From: Artemisia argyi
Taxonomy: Eukaryota; Streptophyta; Magnoliopsida; Asterales; Asteraceae
DNA length: 64,000 nt
Assembly: GCA_030686995.1 (NCBI GenBank)
Contig: CM060709.1
Location: forward strand, 271,487,913-271,551,912
Direction: 5' to 3'
Shown here: one piece after another, positions 1 through 24,611 of the stretch
Layout of the letters: every line of letters starts with the position of its first letter
How positions within the stretch are numbered: position 1 is the stretch's first letter
Made by a program: the position numbers and the translations under genes
Notes under the pieces: generated by a model
What the model was told of the DNA's origin: nothing
Database searches by the model: none
The model's input: the letters and a program-made list of their open reading frames with translations, nothing else

Positions 1-12901
<12,901 letters not shown>

Positions 12902-14300
12902 TCTATGTCAGATGAGTACTAAAGGATCTAGCAATCGTTACTCCTTGCAAACACTTTCGTGACCCTCCAGATTATTCCAGTCTCAAACATGTGTTCCTGA
13001 CAATATAACAAACCACATATCTTATATAATGTGAATCCAAGATTTTCGACAAAGCTATGCACTACTAAAAAACAAGATTTAAAAAAAAATAATAATAAAT
13101 AAATAAATAATCCATGTGAAGCACGTGTATACCCTAAATTACACGTCGGCCATCCGTTCATCAAATGTTTCACGTAAAACATTAGCTATTGCAAGAAAGC
13201 ATAATATGCAAGCATTAGTGAAAATGTGCAACAAAAGTCACATGGGAATCACACATAGTTGATGTTTACACGCAGTATAAATGGAAAGCTACTATTGTAG
13301 CTTGAGGCATATAATATTTGAGACAATAACATGTTATTAACAAATCATATTTGAAAGACATCACATGATCTGCATACATAAAACGGTGTAAAATGTGCTC
13401 AACTCCGACAAGTTGACATGTTCTGATGCAACATATCGTGCACGTATCACATGTCATACAAATGAGTTAAAATTTTCCATAATTGTCAGCATGTAAAGTT
13501 CAATTACCCGTTTACTCTTTTGGCAAGGATTAAGCATTAAAATGCACAATTTCCATTAACAAACAAATTCACAGCAACAGGAGGCGCTTACTTTTGCTAT
13601 TCGGCTTTGTTCCCCAAAAATCAAAACGATACATTCCAACGTTACTCAGCACAGAACGAAAAACTTATCTAGCACGCAATAACCCATTTTGTAAGAAAAA
13701 GCTCTAAAATCTCCCTCATTGTGAAACAACACGAATTTCTTACGCTAAACTGCTAAAAACTTATCTAGCACGAATTTCATTAGTAAAATAAACAACAGAA
13801 TTAATTTCAACTCTCCTGATTCTATTTGAAACAAAACTAAACCTTCCTGTACCACTTAGGCTAATCTATCTCCAACAAATCACTTATCAATAATCACATT
13901 GATGTCAGGGAGTGTTTGGCAAATCATAACTACAAAAAGTAACCTTAACCTATGAAAACAATCCTAATCTCTAAAATCACTTTCAAGATTTCATAAAAAG
14001 CAACTTAAAATCAGCATAATTGAGTAACAGTCAGATCCACAAGCATAAAGATTGAAACTTTATAAGAAAAAACAATTCTTGATCAAAGATGGGTTTAATG
14101 ATCAGATCACTCACCGGTACAAAATTGTGCATTTCAAAATGGGTATTGATCCAATTGCTTTTAGAAAGTGTGATTATTATTATTATTATTATCTACTAGT
14201 ACTAGAAAAAATAATCTTTATTTATTTTTCTCTCTCCAACAGTTTCTTTCACACCATTTTTGTTTTGTTGAAAAGAAAGATAGTGATTTTTGGATTTTTG
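12902..14300 (-). promoter_or_regulatory. Probable 5' UTR exons, 5' UTR intron and core promoter region of the kinase gene
   Basis: Upstream of the kinase start codon (reading minus) there is a good acceptor, ttgtcag, whose AG ends at 12997, giving a UTR segment 12902-12996. A strong donor, CCG|GTGAGTGA, lies at 14115/14114, and a second possible donor, AAA|GTAAGC, near 13590. A 5' UTR intron of roughly 0.6 to 1.1 kb is therefore likely. The sequence beyond 14115 is a CT/AT-rich leader-like tract with an ATT microsatellite at about 14174-14192. The transcription start is not visible; this rests on splice signals alone. Confidence 0.4.
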
Positions 14301-14465
14301 ATTTTCAGATAATAATAAATTGGTGATAATTAAATAAGTGAAGAAGTCTTTTGGTTTCTAACAAGTACAAGAAGCTAGCTTGTCAGATTTAGTTTCCATT
14401 TTGTATTTTTTTATTTTTTTTTTTATTTTTCTAAAAGGTTTGCAAAGCAAAGGCAAGAGTCTTAG

Positions 14466-14815
14466 TTATGCCGCTATATCAAGCGTTATGTTGCCTCAAG
14501 TCACGTCTTTTTTCTAAACTCGATATATATGAAATATAATATAAATATATAAATTTTTTCATATTTTGTGACGCTTTATGTCACGCTTTATAAACGCAAA
14601 AGTTTCGCCTTAGCCTCTAAGGCATGAGGGTTGGTCATGCCGCCACGCTACGCGTTATACCGCATTATGTCACGTCTTTTTGTAAACTCGATATATATGA
14701 AATATAATATAAATATATAAATATTTTCATATTTTATGACGCCTTATAAACGCAAAATTTTCACCTTAGCCGCTAAGGCATGAGACTTGGTCATATCGCC
14801 ACGCCGCGCCTCGTG
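14466..14815. repeat. Two-copy tandem duplication, unit about 175 bp
   Basis: The segment running from 'atgccgc' through 'cacgtctttt', 'aactcgatatatatgaaat' and 'gccttagcc-ctaaggcatgag' occurs at about 14468-14632 and again at about 14638-14785, diverged by several substitutions and a small deletion. It contains the inverted motif CTTAGCCTCTAAGG. It may be a MITE remnant; the terminus cgtgctatttataaccttg resembles a hAT end. Confidence 0.6.
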
Positions 14816-15462
14816 CTATTTATAACCTTGAGGGTAATTGTTTATGATTGTATGTTTGACAAAAATAGATGTTGTTGCTGTGTGTTGATACTAGTGTTAG
14901 TGCTGGTAGTGAAAAAGGATTAAAATTATAGCTTTTTTAGTAGTATTTAACAAATTAGCTATAATTGGAGATTAAAAATATAAAATGACATAATTGGACA
15001 TATAAATATCAGAGTCATGGAATTATGTAGGATACGTGGGTAATTTCAAAGGGCAAATTCGTAATTTTTTGAAATATAATCTCCGGCATATTTTTAAAAG
15101 CTGTTTTATGAAACTTATTTTTTGAGAACTTTATTTTTCTATAATAATTTGTAATCTTTGTCATCTAAACATAGATTATTTTTTTAATGTGGTATCTTTT
15201 TTAGCAAAATAATTTTAAGCTCTTATAATCTTTCATAATCTGTTGCGCCAAAAACACCCGACATGTAATTGACACAAAAATGAGATGTTATGATTGATTC
15301 AAATAAGGTTCGGGTTGTCGACCAATTAGCTTGTTAATTATGTAGGTTGTGTTCGAGTCAGAAGTTTATAAAACACTTTGGTTATCGGTTATCGGTTATC
15401 TATAACTTGTATTATTAGTATCCTTGAAAGGGTAAATTTATTGCTCGAATGCTTAACATAAT

Positions 15463-15500
15463 ACTAGCAGGGTCCCCGCGCGATGCAGCTGCGGGCACCC
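15463..15500 (-). mobile_element. Helitron-like 3' terminus
   Basis: Reading the minus strand, GGGTGCCCGC and GCGGGGACCC form a 10-bp stem with one mismatch, followed closely by CTAG (15467-15464) and T (15463). The element body would extend to the right. The 5' end was not identified. Confidence 0.5.
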
Positions 15501-15739
15501 TGTAATTTAATTTTTTCGATTAATAATTTATTTTATTTATACGTTTTTTGGCAATAGCTTTACTGATTAGTTTTTTATGAAAAAAGTTTGATGAAATTTT
15601 GCTTTGTTTGTATTATTTTGTTTATTATTTATTTTATATTTTTGTTTAGTAGTTTGCTTGGTTTGTACAATATGTGAACATATTTTAGTTTATTATGTTC
15701 TTTTTGACAATAAATTTACGGATATCAAAAATTTCGTTT

Positions 15740-15822
15740 AGCTCGTGTCCGTTCGGGCTCGAGCCCGTTTGACCCGTGCCCGTTCGGGCTCGAGCCCATT
15801 TGGCCCATTGCCCGTTCGGGCT
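15740..15822. repeat. GC-rich tandem repeat of a 31-bp unit
   Basis: About two and a half copies of a unit built on CCGTTCGGGCTCGAGCCC. Each full unit contains the palindrome GGGCTCGAGCCC. It stands out from strongly AT-rich surroundings. No gene is associated with it. Confidence 0.7.
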
Positions 15823-16518
15823 TAAAAATTTGTATAATATGCTTTACTATTTGTATTAGTGACATTTAATACAGGAATTGTGTTTAAGTTGGTTGTACAA
15901 TATGTTTGATAATTCGTATTTCTTATGTAAGGGGTGTTTTAATAAGTGTATTAATTGTATTTATTGACTATTTAATTAATTGTATTTAATATACATAATG
16001 ATCAATTTTAAGTCATTAATTTTCAATTTTAAATCATAATTTTAAACTTTAATGGCAAAAACAAAGTGGTGTGTACTTTAAGCTTCTAAACTTGTAAATG
16101 TCTAATTATATTTCATTTATGGTATTAATTGTCTAATTGTGTTTGAATCATTTGTACTTTAAGCTTTTAAACTTGTAAGACTTAATTTTAAGTATTCTAA
16201 TTATAGTAGTCCTTTATGCATTATAAGGGCAGTGGCAACGTGTTCGGCAATGGCTCGGTGTGGATCGGTATGGATCGGCAACACATTGCCAGTTGATCGA
16301 CATCATGAAATCGGCATGGAATCCGGCATGGTTTACCGATTCGGTGTGGATCATTGGTTTTAATTTTTAGACCGTTGCAATGTTGTATCCGTATGGGACT
16401 TAAAAAAATAAAAAATAAAATAATAAAACAACTAAACTTTAAATACTCATCATTTTCCTTTTTATTTTCACATCTAAATTAACATCAAATCACACATACA
16501 ATATGCATTCTAATAACC

Positions 16519-17055
16519 ATGTCATCATCGGGTTCATCCTCAAACGAGATAATTATTCCCCCCGACTCATCCAAAGAATGGTTATCCGGTAGTACAATCG
16601 AAACCTTTTTAGCCGCGTACGAAGCTCTTGAAGACACGGCAAGCTCTACCTTCATCCGTGGTTATGTAAAACGTTTTCGTGATAAAGCTTTAGAAATTTT
16701 AATGAATGACTATTTCGTTGAACAACCAAAGTTTAACGAAGATGTTTTTCGTATGAGTAAAGATTGTTTTTAAAAATTGTAAATGACATTGAAGCGCAAT
16801 TCGAATGGTTTCAAGAGGGTCAAGATGCGTTTGGAAAGATTAGTTTTACGCCGTTACAAAAATGCACATCGGCAATACGGCAACTCACAACGGGTGAACC
16901 TCCGGATAGATTCAATGACTATTTAAACATGGCACGAAGAACTTCAGGTTATTATTATTTTTTTTATTCGTTATTATTTTTTTTATTTGTTATTTATTAT
17001 TTTTATTCGTTATTAATTTTTTTTAAAAATGTTTTTTTGTACAATAACATTACAT

Positions 17056-17126
<71 letters not shown>

Positions 17127-18002
17127 AATAATATTTTGTTAATTTTTTTTGTTATTTTTTTATAAAATAATATTTCGTTTTTTCTAGGTGAATGTCTTGA
17201 TAAATTTTGTGATGCGATTATAAAGTTATACGGCCGAGAGTTCTTACGTAGGCCGACAACCCATGACATTAATCGGTTATTCGAGGTACATGAAGAAAAA
17301 CATCACATTCCTGGAATGCTTGGTAGCATTGATTGTACACATTTCACTTGGCGAAATTGTCCTAAATATTTGAAAGGCCAATATAAGAGAGATGATCACC
17401 AATACCCAACTATTATGCTTGAAGCGACGGCATCATATGATTTGTGAATTTGGCATTCGTTTTTTGGTCCGCCCGGCTCAAACAACGATATCAATGTTTT
17501 GAATCAGTCTCCATTATATGTTACCGAGCGAAATGGTACGACACCAAACAGTAATTTTTATTTACGTGGACGTTTCTACAAACGTGGATATTATCTTGCC
17601 GATGGAATCTATCCTAAGTATTTAACTCTTGTTAAAGCATATCCGTATCCCACTGACCCGAAGGAAAAGAAGTTCAAGAAACTACAAGAGTCTGCAAGAA
17701 AGGATGTCGAGCGAGCTTTTGGTCGTTTGAAGGGAAAATGGTTTATTCTCAGTCGTCCTCTAAGACCTATGACTGTCGCAAAGATTCGACAAATTGTTTA
17801 TACGTGTATTATATTGGGCAATATGATTTTAAAAGACGATGGTGTGGCAATATCACCGGTTCATATAATGGATCAGCCGGTCACGCCAGTTTATGACGAT
17901 AGTGTGCTAGAAGAGTTACTCGACGAAGATATTCATAACCGTCTTCAATATGATCTTGCGGAGCACGTAGCGGCGCAAGATTTACCATACCTCGATGACT
18001 AG
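16519..18002 (+). pseudogene. PIF/Harbinger transposase (HARBI1/ALP1-like), broken
   Basis: DDE transposase, which would cut and insert the element. Exon 1 is 16519-16947, intron 16948-17187 (GT-AG, containing a TA microsatellite), exon 2 17188-18002. Catalytic context is visible: [13 protein letters not shown] (first Asp), YYLADGIYP (second Asp) and ERAFGRLKGKW (Glu). Two lesions inactivate it. A one-base offset near 16760-16768 separates the N-terminal frame (stop at 16771-16773) from the rest. A TGA at 17445-17447 stands where the family has Trp, just before IWHSFFGPPGSNND. The C-terminal 167 codons remain open to TAG at 18000-18002. Confidence 0.88.
17057..17121. repeat. (TA)n microsatellite in the transposase intron
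   Basis: About 65 bp of uninterrupted TA dinucleotides within the intron of the PIF/Harbinger transposase. Confidence 0.95.
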
Positions 18003-18271
18003 TGATTTCCTATTTTTAATTTTTGTTTTGTTTTTATTTTCCTAAGTATTATGTAACTTTTATTTGAATTATTAATGAAATTTGATGTTTTTAATTAAAT
18101 TGTTAAATATAATTATAAATTTAGAAAAAAAAAAAAAAAAAAGTTTAGGCATGGTTAGGCAACATTGCCACTAAAAATATGTACTTAGGCATCATTAGAT
18201 ATGAAATTAGTTGGATTAATTCTATTAGCTAATTACAATTATGGTTTAGGGTTAAGCAACATTGCCACCCC

Positions 18272-19091
18272 TAAAATTGTTAGATTTAACAAATCAAGGA
18301 GGCAAAAACTAAATACACTCTTAAAGAACGATGTATACTACTACTACGTACTTTTTAGCAAAAACAAAATTAATACAATGGGTGGAACTTATTGTGTTGA
18401 AATAAATATGTTTTCAAAGATTACAAATGCTTAACCACAAAGAAAACGTTTAAGCATGTCAATTATCAATCGGTTGCTATAGTAACATACATTAATTGAG
18501 TACTATGATTAATCAGTTGTTACAGTAACATGCATTAATTGAGTACTATGATTGTTTTTCAAAATTACATGCGGTAGTAATTTTCGACTTATAATTTTCG
18601 TAGTAGTTTCTTTTGGTCACTTATCTCTAAAAATCGATTTTTTTTTTTTTTTTTCTCAATTATTGAACGGGGTGTTGTTGGATAACCTCTTTGAGGCATG
18701 AACTTGTTTAGTTGGTCCCCTCTCTTATCAACAAAACCATGTTTTAATTCAAACGTTACATGATAAAGCTCTGAAAAAAAAATTTGTAAATAAGATGACC
18801 AGTAACGCAAACGAGCTAGCTCAAACGCAACCCCACCCGACCCCCGGCATTATGTGGAAAACAATGTATAAAGCGACATATTTGAATTCTGAACGAAGCC
18901 AAAAAGGTTTTGTTTGTGGTGATTATAAATTGAAAAAAGATATTATAGGTATCCTTATATCATTTATACTAGTTATAATACTCGTGCACACACGATGCTT
19001 TTTTAAAAATTTTAATTATGTAATATTATTTATTAAATACAAAGAAATTATTTTGTCATAAATGCTTTTAATTGCTTGATGAAAAATGAAA
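18272..19091. other. AT-rich intergenic stretch with a short tandem repeat
   Basis: No gene is seen. Two copies of a roughly 45-bp unit (gttgytayagtaacatrcat followed by taattgagtactatgatt) lie at about 18473-18552. Homopolymer T at 18638-18654 and A elsewhere account for the short frames here. Confidence 0.5.
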
Positions 19092-19355
19092 GGTTATTGG
19101 CAAAAAAAGACATCATACTTGCCACTTTTTGTCATTATATGTAGCGTCATTTTTTTTTCTTTTTTATTTTTTTGATTTTAGCACCAACCTTTTTAAATCG
19201 TGCCATTGTGTGTACTTACATTTTTAAATCGTGACATTGTGTGTACTTTATGACCATTTTATCCTTACTTTTTTAAAATTTTAAAGGGTAAAATGGTCAT
19301 TTCACATGGCTAAATAGTCGCAAAGTACACACAATGACACAATTTAAAAAGGTTG

Positions 19356-19391
<36 letters not shown>

Positions 19392-19446
19392 GCTATATAC
19401 AATAACAAAAAGTGACAAGTATGATGTCTTTTTTTGCCAATATCCC
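19092..19446. mobile_element. Foldback MITE, about 355 bp, possibly Mutator-like
   Basis: The two halves are inverted copies. The left arm begins GGTTATTGGCAAAAAAAGAC, and the complement of the right arm begins GGGATATTGGCAAAAAAAGA. Similarity continues for most of each arm to a centre near 19265-19290. Flanks AAAAATGAA and AAAAATAAA could be a 9-bp duplication with one mismatch. There is no coding capacity. A long A-run (19361-19390) lies in the right arm. Confidence 0.6.
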
Positions 19447-20011
19447 AAAAATAAAAATAAAAACTTATGTATATACATATCACCGACAAAATATTAGAGT
19501 ACAAAACTTGCAACTCTCGCATAATATCGTTATATGTTGAGTCAAAACAAAAATTAAAATCTAAACATAGTAATTAATCAAATGCTTAATGGTTATACAT
19601 AAGAATACATATTATTTTCATTTATCATTTGGGCCAATGCACTTGTTCCTTTTTACCCAGCATTTCATACTACATATGTTTACAAAACCATATAAACATA
19701 TCCTAAGTCGAAACTATGGTGTGTTGAGACATGTGACATTACAATGTGTGCAACATGTATATTCTTTCGTATAAGAATATGACCGGTTGTTTCAGTATAT
19801 TACATAAACGTGACCATATTCTCTAAAACTATGTAGAACACACACACACACAAAAGTCATATCATAATTACCTTAAAGATATAAACTTTCTTAGTAGAAG
19901 ATATTTACATTTCCTTTTATCTTTAACAGAAATGATAAATTGTTCAACATGCTTAACCAACACGACACAAATCATGGACGCGACTCGTTACTCGTTTTAG
20001 CTTTGTACGTG
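19447..20011. other. Intergenic, nothing recognised
   Basis: AT-rich sequence without a supported gene, terminal repeat or RNA. A short (CA)n run lies near 19839-19851. Confidence 0.5.
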
Positions 20012-20092
20012 AGCAGGCAACCTCGCTGATCTTATGTGAAGGCCACTATGAGATCCCATGCTGTCTGCATATTCGTTTCATTGTAGTTGAAA
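20012..20092 (-). pseudogene. Isolated exon fragment of a NIN-like protein gene (RWP-RK domain)
   Basis: On the minus strand, after an acceptor-like ttttgcag, the frame reads STTMKRICRQHGIS, a stop, then WPSHKI. This is the highly conserved DNA-binding core of NIN-like transcription factors (nitrate signalling), in which an Arg codon is replaced by TAG, followed by decayed sequence. No other exon of such a gene was found nearby, so it is a captured or residual fragment and not a gene. Confidence 0.72.
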
Positions 20093-21017
20093 CTGCAAAA
20101 CCAATGATAATCTCATTACATTACTCTATAGATTTTGACTTTTTTAGTCAAACTTATTGTCAGCACACATATTTTTATTGAGTTAACATCCACGTTCTTG
20201 TATTGAAGTATACTTGCTCAATTCCCATGTAGAAACAATAGAGATAGACCAATCTTGGTTAAAGTTGTTACTCCACAATTAGCATTATACTACACATTAT
20301 AAGACAGACTCACTTATTTTTCAGAAGGAGAATGCTCTAGCGAAGAATCTAGATATTTTTATTAGATTACGTCAATGCATAAGCTTCTGACTCATGAAAT
20401 ATGATATCTAAAAAACATAGAAAAGAAAATTCAAACAAATATATGGAACAGAGTTAGGTAAGTAGAGGAAGATTAAAGAAGAAATCACTCTTCTTTACCA
20501 TTGACATTGCTTTCTTACTAAGTGTTTGCAACCAAGGTTCAAGATCTTTAAAGCATTTGAAATTTTTACCATAAATCGACTTTCACAAATTTAAGTTTCT
20601 TACTTAAGATTGAGAGTCTTCAAGTATTCATCATTTATCTAAAACAAAATTTGAAAGGAAGAACTTCATAATCATTGTATAGGGGAATGAAGCTACCATT
20701 CATTCAAAAAACAATGACAATATCACTCCTTACATATAGGTCGAAGATCCGTCTCAACTGATGTTCCATAAGTGCACTCTCTCTCCCCTTTCGACCATTA
20801 ATTTCATGTAATTTTCCACCATAATCTCATTGGGTCATGAATACTAATTTTATTTCAATTTATAAAATCGCAATTGTCAAAGATAATATATAAAGTAGAA
20901 GAGAATTATAAATGATCTAACGGGTCAAAATGGTTCAAATAGAGAATGGGCTAAAAAGAAAATGGGTCAAAGTGGTGAAAGTCTACTTAAAATTTCATTA
21001 TAGTATTATATACCTTA
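20093..21017. other. Intergenic, nothing firmly recognised
   Basis: AT-rich DNA. The part at about 20915-20985 has repeated 'atgggtcaaa'-type words resembling those in kinase intron 11, probably an old repeat remnant. No gene is supported. Confidence 0.45.
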
Positions 21018-22309
21018 CTAGCTTCAAGGCCCAGCCGATGGCCGAGCTAGCTCTATAATTTTATTTTTTATTTAACGTTATATTATCAACATAAAAAAAC
21101 TACAATCTAAAAAATAAACACATAAAAATATATAATTACTTAAAAAAAAAAAAAAAAAAACGTAATATGACCAAAAATTGTATAATACAATACGACAAAA
21201 TTTGTGTAAATAAAAAAACTTAGTTAGACTACCTCGATGATGGTTTGATAGGCTGCTCTTTCATAGATCGGTTACACTTCCTGCATGCCAAATAGTCCCC
21301 CAACCATGCTCCTTATGTATTTTTAGCATACACAGTCAAAGTAGTTTCTTGAATACACAAAATTCCAAATTACACGAACATAATTATCATACGTAATACA
21401 TAATTAATTTATAATAATCATATTCTATTAACATACCATCACATTTGGCAACATGGGCAATTTGTAATATAACAACCACTGTTTATAGAGTAATATTCAT
21501 ATATCATAATATGTAACACATATAAAATTTATATTTAACATCATAGCATTACGACTTACAGCATCGGAGTCCCTTATCGCTCCAACGGTTTTTTTGACTG
21601 ATCGTTCAAAGAATGATTCTACTGTCACTACTGTCTTCACAGGTGAGTAATGGGCAATCTTACAACTGCTTTCATCATATCCATCTTTATTCTTATACCT
21701 AACAAAAAAAAAAAAAAAAATTGTTCAAGGTGATAGTGTATAACAAAACATTTCACGTATTAAAAAGAAAAAAACACTTTGCACACCTTTCTTTGAATGC
21801 TAAAATTTATGGCAAATCCGTATTAATGTAGATCTTTGTGCCAAAAAGAGCATTTCCAATTTGTGGTTTATATAAAAAACCAAAAACATCATATAATAAA
21901 ATAATAAAAACAGACATTTAACTTATTCAAATTAACTACATATTCATAAACATACCATTCCAATACTTGACCTTCGCCGGTTGAAGTATGATAACAACGT
22001 GACCAATTGATTCACGGTTGTCTGTTATGTCATTGAACATGTCTGACCAGTTGTCAAAGAAGGTACACTCAAGTTGATGAGATCTACACTAAAAAAAAAA
22101 AAAAAAAAAATACTATTAAGTAACATACACGATTTATATTATATTATTAACATATACATATCATAAAAAAAATACTCAGCATCCTCAAGAATGACATTTC
22201 TCCTCTTTTGGTTTTCACCAAATGGTATAAGATACCCAATTGACACAATGGTTCCAATGATATCTATAACAAAAAAAAATGTGATACAGATTAAGAAATG
22301 GCTAATTTA

Positions 22310-22352
<43 letters not shown>
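22310..22352. repeat. (GT)n-(AT)n compound microsatellite
   Basis: A gt run followed directly by a ta run in an intron of the RPA1-like pseudogene. Confidence 0.9.
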
Positions 22353-22353
<1 letters not shown>

Positions 22354-22878
22354 GTGATACGAAATTAAAAAATAAACAAATAAATAAATAAATAACTCAT
22401 ACCAACAGCTTCCTATTCAGACCACCCTCGTGTTGTGAACCTAAGAAAAGGTTCGAACTTGAAACCATTATGGTTTGTGTCAAACCTGTTCATCCTAGTG
22501 AGAGCAGTGTTCTTGAAGAAGTTGATCTTATAATTGTGGGGGAGAAGGGGAAACTTGTCGCCATTCTCGCCAACCTCAAAGTTATGTATACGATAGCAAA
22601 AACCTTCTTCTATAAGCCCTCCAAACTTAGTCATACTGCCCCTTCTGATAGTAGCTTGCATTCGGTTGCCCTGCAACGATTGTAACGAGAATATAAGGAT
22701 CATATATTGTTAAAAAAAACAATTACCTAATATAACCATAATAAGTATGTGTATATTATCACCACATGGTCCATAAAAACAGCATCCAAACTCCATGGAT
22801 CATTTGGCTTTCCCTTAGCATGAGAATGCCATATGTTGATGCATCTGGCAATGACAGTAATATCAAGCATTGGGTCGA

Positions 22879-24441
22879 TGATGAGGCGAAATGTGTTACG
22901 CTTTTAAGGGGTCATTTAAGCCCTAAATCATGTTTTTATGATCAAATATTGCCCTAAATCGTTTCTTTTCTCATTTTAGGTACTTGGGACGTGATTTTTG
23001 GAATATGAAGCATTTTGGAGCTTTTTGGACGTTTTTATGCTCAAGAATGAAGAGAACAAGAAAACCAAGAAAAGTCAGGTTTTTACACTTGGCAGCGTCA
23101 CGTTTTGGATGCTGACGCCGTCACTTGAAGATTGGAGCTGATGGAAATTAACACGTGACGCCCCAGAAAGAATTTTGGTGATTTACACCTGACATCGTCA
23201 CGTGTATTTGGAAGTAGGCCATCGCGGTAGCTGTTACTGTTTTGGCCATAACTTTTGCATACGAACTCGGATTTAGGTGATTCAAAAGCTCACGCGAAGA
23301 GGACGAAGCGATCTACAATTTGGTTAAGAAAGTTTAGTCTTTACACCGTCAAGGTCGGGGTGACGCCGTCAAGTTGGGCTGGGCAGAAAATTGCCTATAA
23401 ATACAACCTTATAACTTCATTATTTGTAAGCCCCAAACCCTAAGTCCGATTCTAGGGTTAGGGTAGGTGTTTTTCCAGCAACTTAGAGGGTCTTAATCAC
23501 TCCATAAACATCTTGTAATGGTTTGTTTATTGATTCAATCTTATGTTATGTCTTCAATTATCATTATTGTTGATTGTCCTCCATTAATTATGCTTGACTA
23601 ATTCACCTTGTGTTTACTTATGATTGTGTGAAACTTGTATATAATTAATTAGATCTTATTGATTCCTTGTTGATGTTAGTGTCTATCTTCATCAATTAAG
23701 GTGTGACACTTCGATAGGTCTAATTAGTTTAGTTTATAATTCTTGTTTCCTATTGTCTCTTGTTTGATTGATTGATAATCGATGTTAGGCTTAAGAAAAC
23801 TGGTTAATCTCCAATTGGTAACATGCTTGAACGTCTTAAAAAACATGAATCGGATGTGTACTACGATTTTAATGGTTGTATTTAATACATAAGTGACTAC
23901 TACGGAGGCCATGTTAGGAGCTAGTTGTCGGCTCGACATAGGAAGATGTAGAAGCTTATAGAGTTGGGGAAGATCGTACACAGCCCACGAATGGTATTAA
24001 GGAATGCAACCCGTCAATTAAAACAAGGTTAACATTCAATAGGTAGAATTGGATAGCTAGGAAGGATTAATACATCATAGGTAGACACTCTTCACTTCTC
24101 TTGTAGAACCTTAATTTACTTTTCTTGCACATTAGTTTAATTAGTAGCTTTTGGGTTAGTTGACTAGCAACTAATTCCGCCCACTCTTCCAATACCCGAG
24201 ATTTTTACTTAATTCCCATAAAATATAAAAATATAAAAAAGAATCATCCCTCACCTCTAGACCTAGTTAGATTAAGTTTCAATCCTAACGAACACTATTC
24301 TCCAAGTAAAACGATCAATCCCCCGGTACTTGCCACTACACTATACTACATCGGTCAGGTACACTGCCTAGTAGGGATTGCAAGCTTCTCGAGATCCCTC
24401 GAGAGGTAAAACCTTTTGCAAGGTTGCAAAACCACGCATGA
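22879..24441 (+). repeat. 5' LTR of element A
   Basis: 1,563 bp, starting TGATGAGGCG and ending GCATGA where its partner ends GCATCA. It contains TGACGCCGTCA at 23113-23123 and 23361-23371, a TATA box TATAAATAC at 23396-23404, and a U5 hairpin (TCTCGAG-ATCC-CTCGAGA, 24387-24404). Confidence 0.92.
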
Positions 24442-24466
24442 AGTTTTTGGCGCCGTTGCCGGGGAA
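24442..24466 (+). other. Primer binding site of element A
   Basis: AGTTTTTGGCGCCGTTGCC followed by GGGGA directly follows the 5' LTR. This is the PBS form usual in Athila-like elements. The same site occurs in elements B and C. Confidence 0.8.
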
Positions 24467-24611
24467 TAGTCATTGTTTAGGTCGAAATTTCTTTTTATTA
24501 GGTCTACTTGCTAGATTCCTTTCTAGTAAGATTTTTATTTTATTTTTATAGGTTTCTTAAGTCTATCTTATTTCTTCGTTTCTTTGTTCGTAACCATTAC
24601 CATCCGCCATC

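Larger units (their letters stand above)
16227..18271 (+). mobile_element. PIF/Harbinger DNA transposon, about 2.05 kb
   Basis: The left end GGGCAGTGGCAACGTG (16227 on) and the complement of the right end GGGGTGGCAATGTTGC (to 18271) form terminal inverted repeats. The 3-bp duplication TAA (16224-16226 and 18272-18274) is diagnostic of this superfamily. It carries a transposase pseudogene on the plus strand. No second (Myb-like) ORF, usual in autonomous copies, is visible. An inner copy of the right-end motif occurs at about 18153-18166. Confidence 0.85.

Noticed and set aside
12928..14312. Short frames in the kinase 5' region
   Set aside because: They fall in probable UTR intron or promoter, carry no motif and lack consistent splice context.
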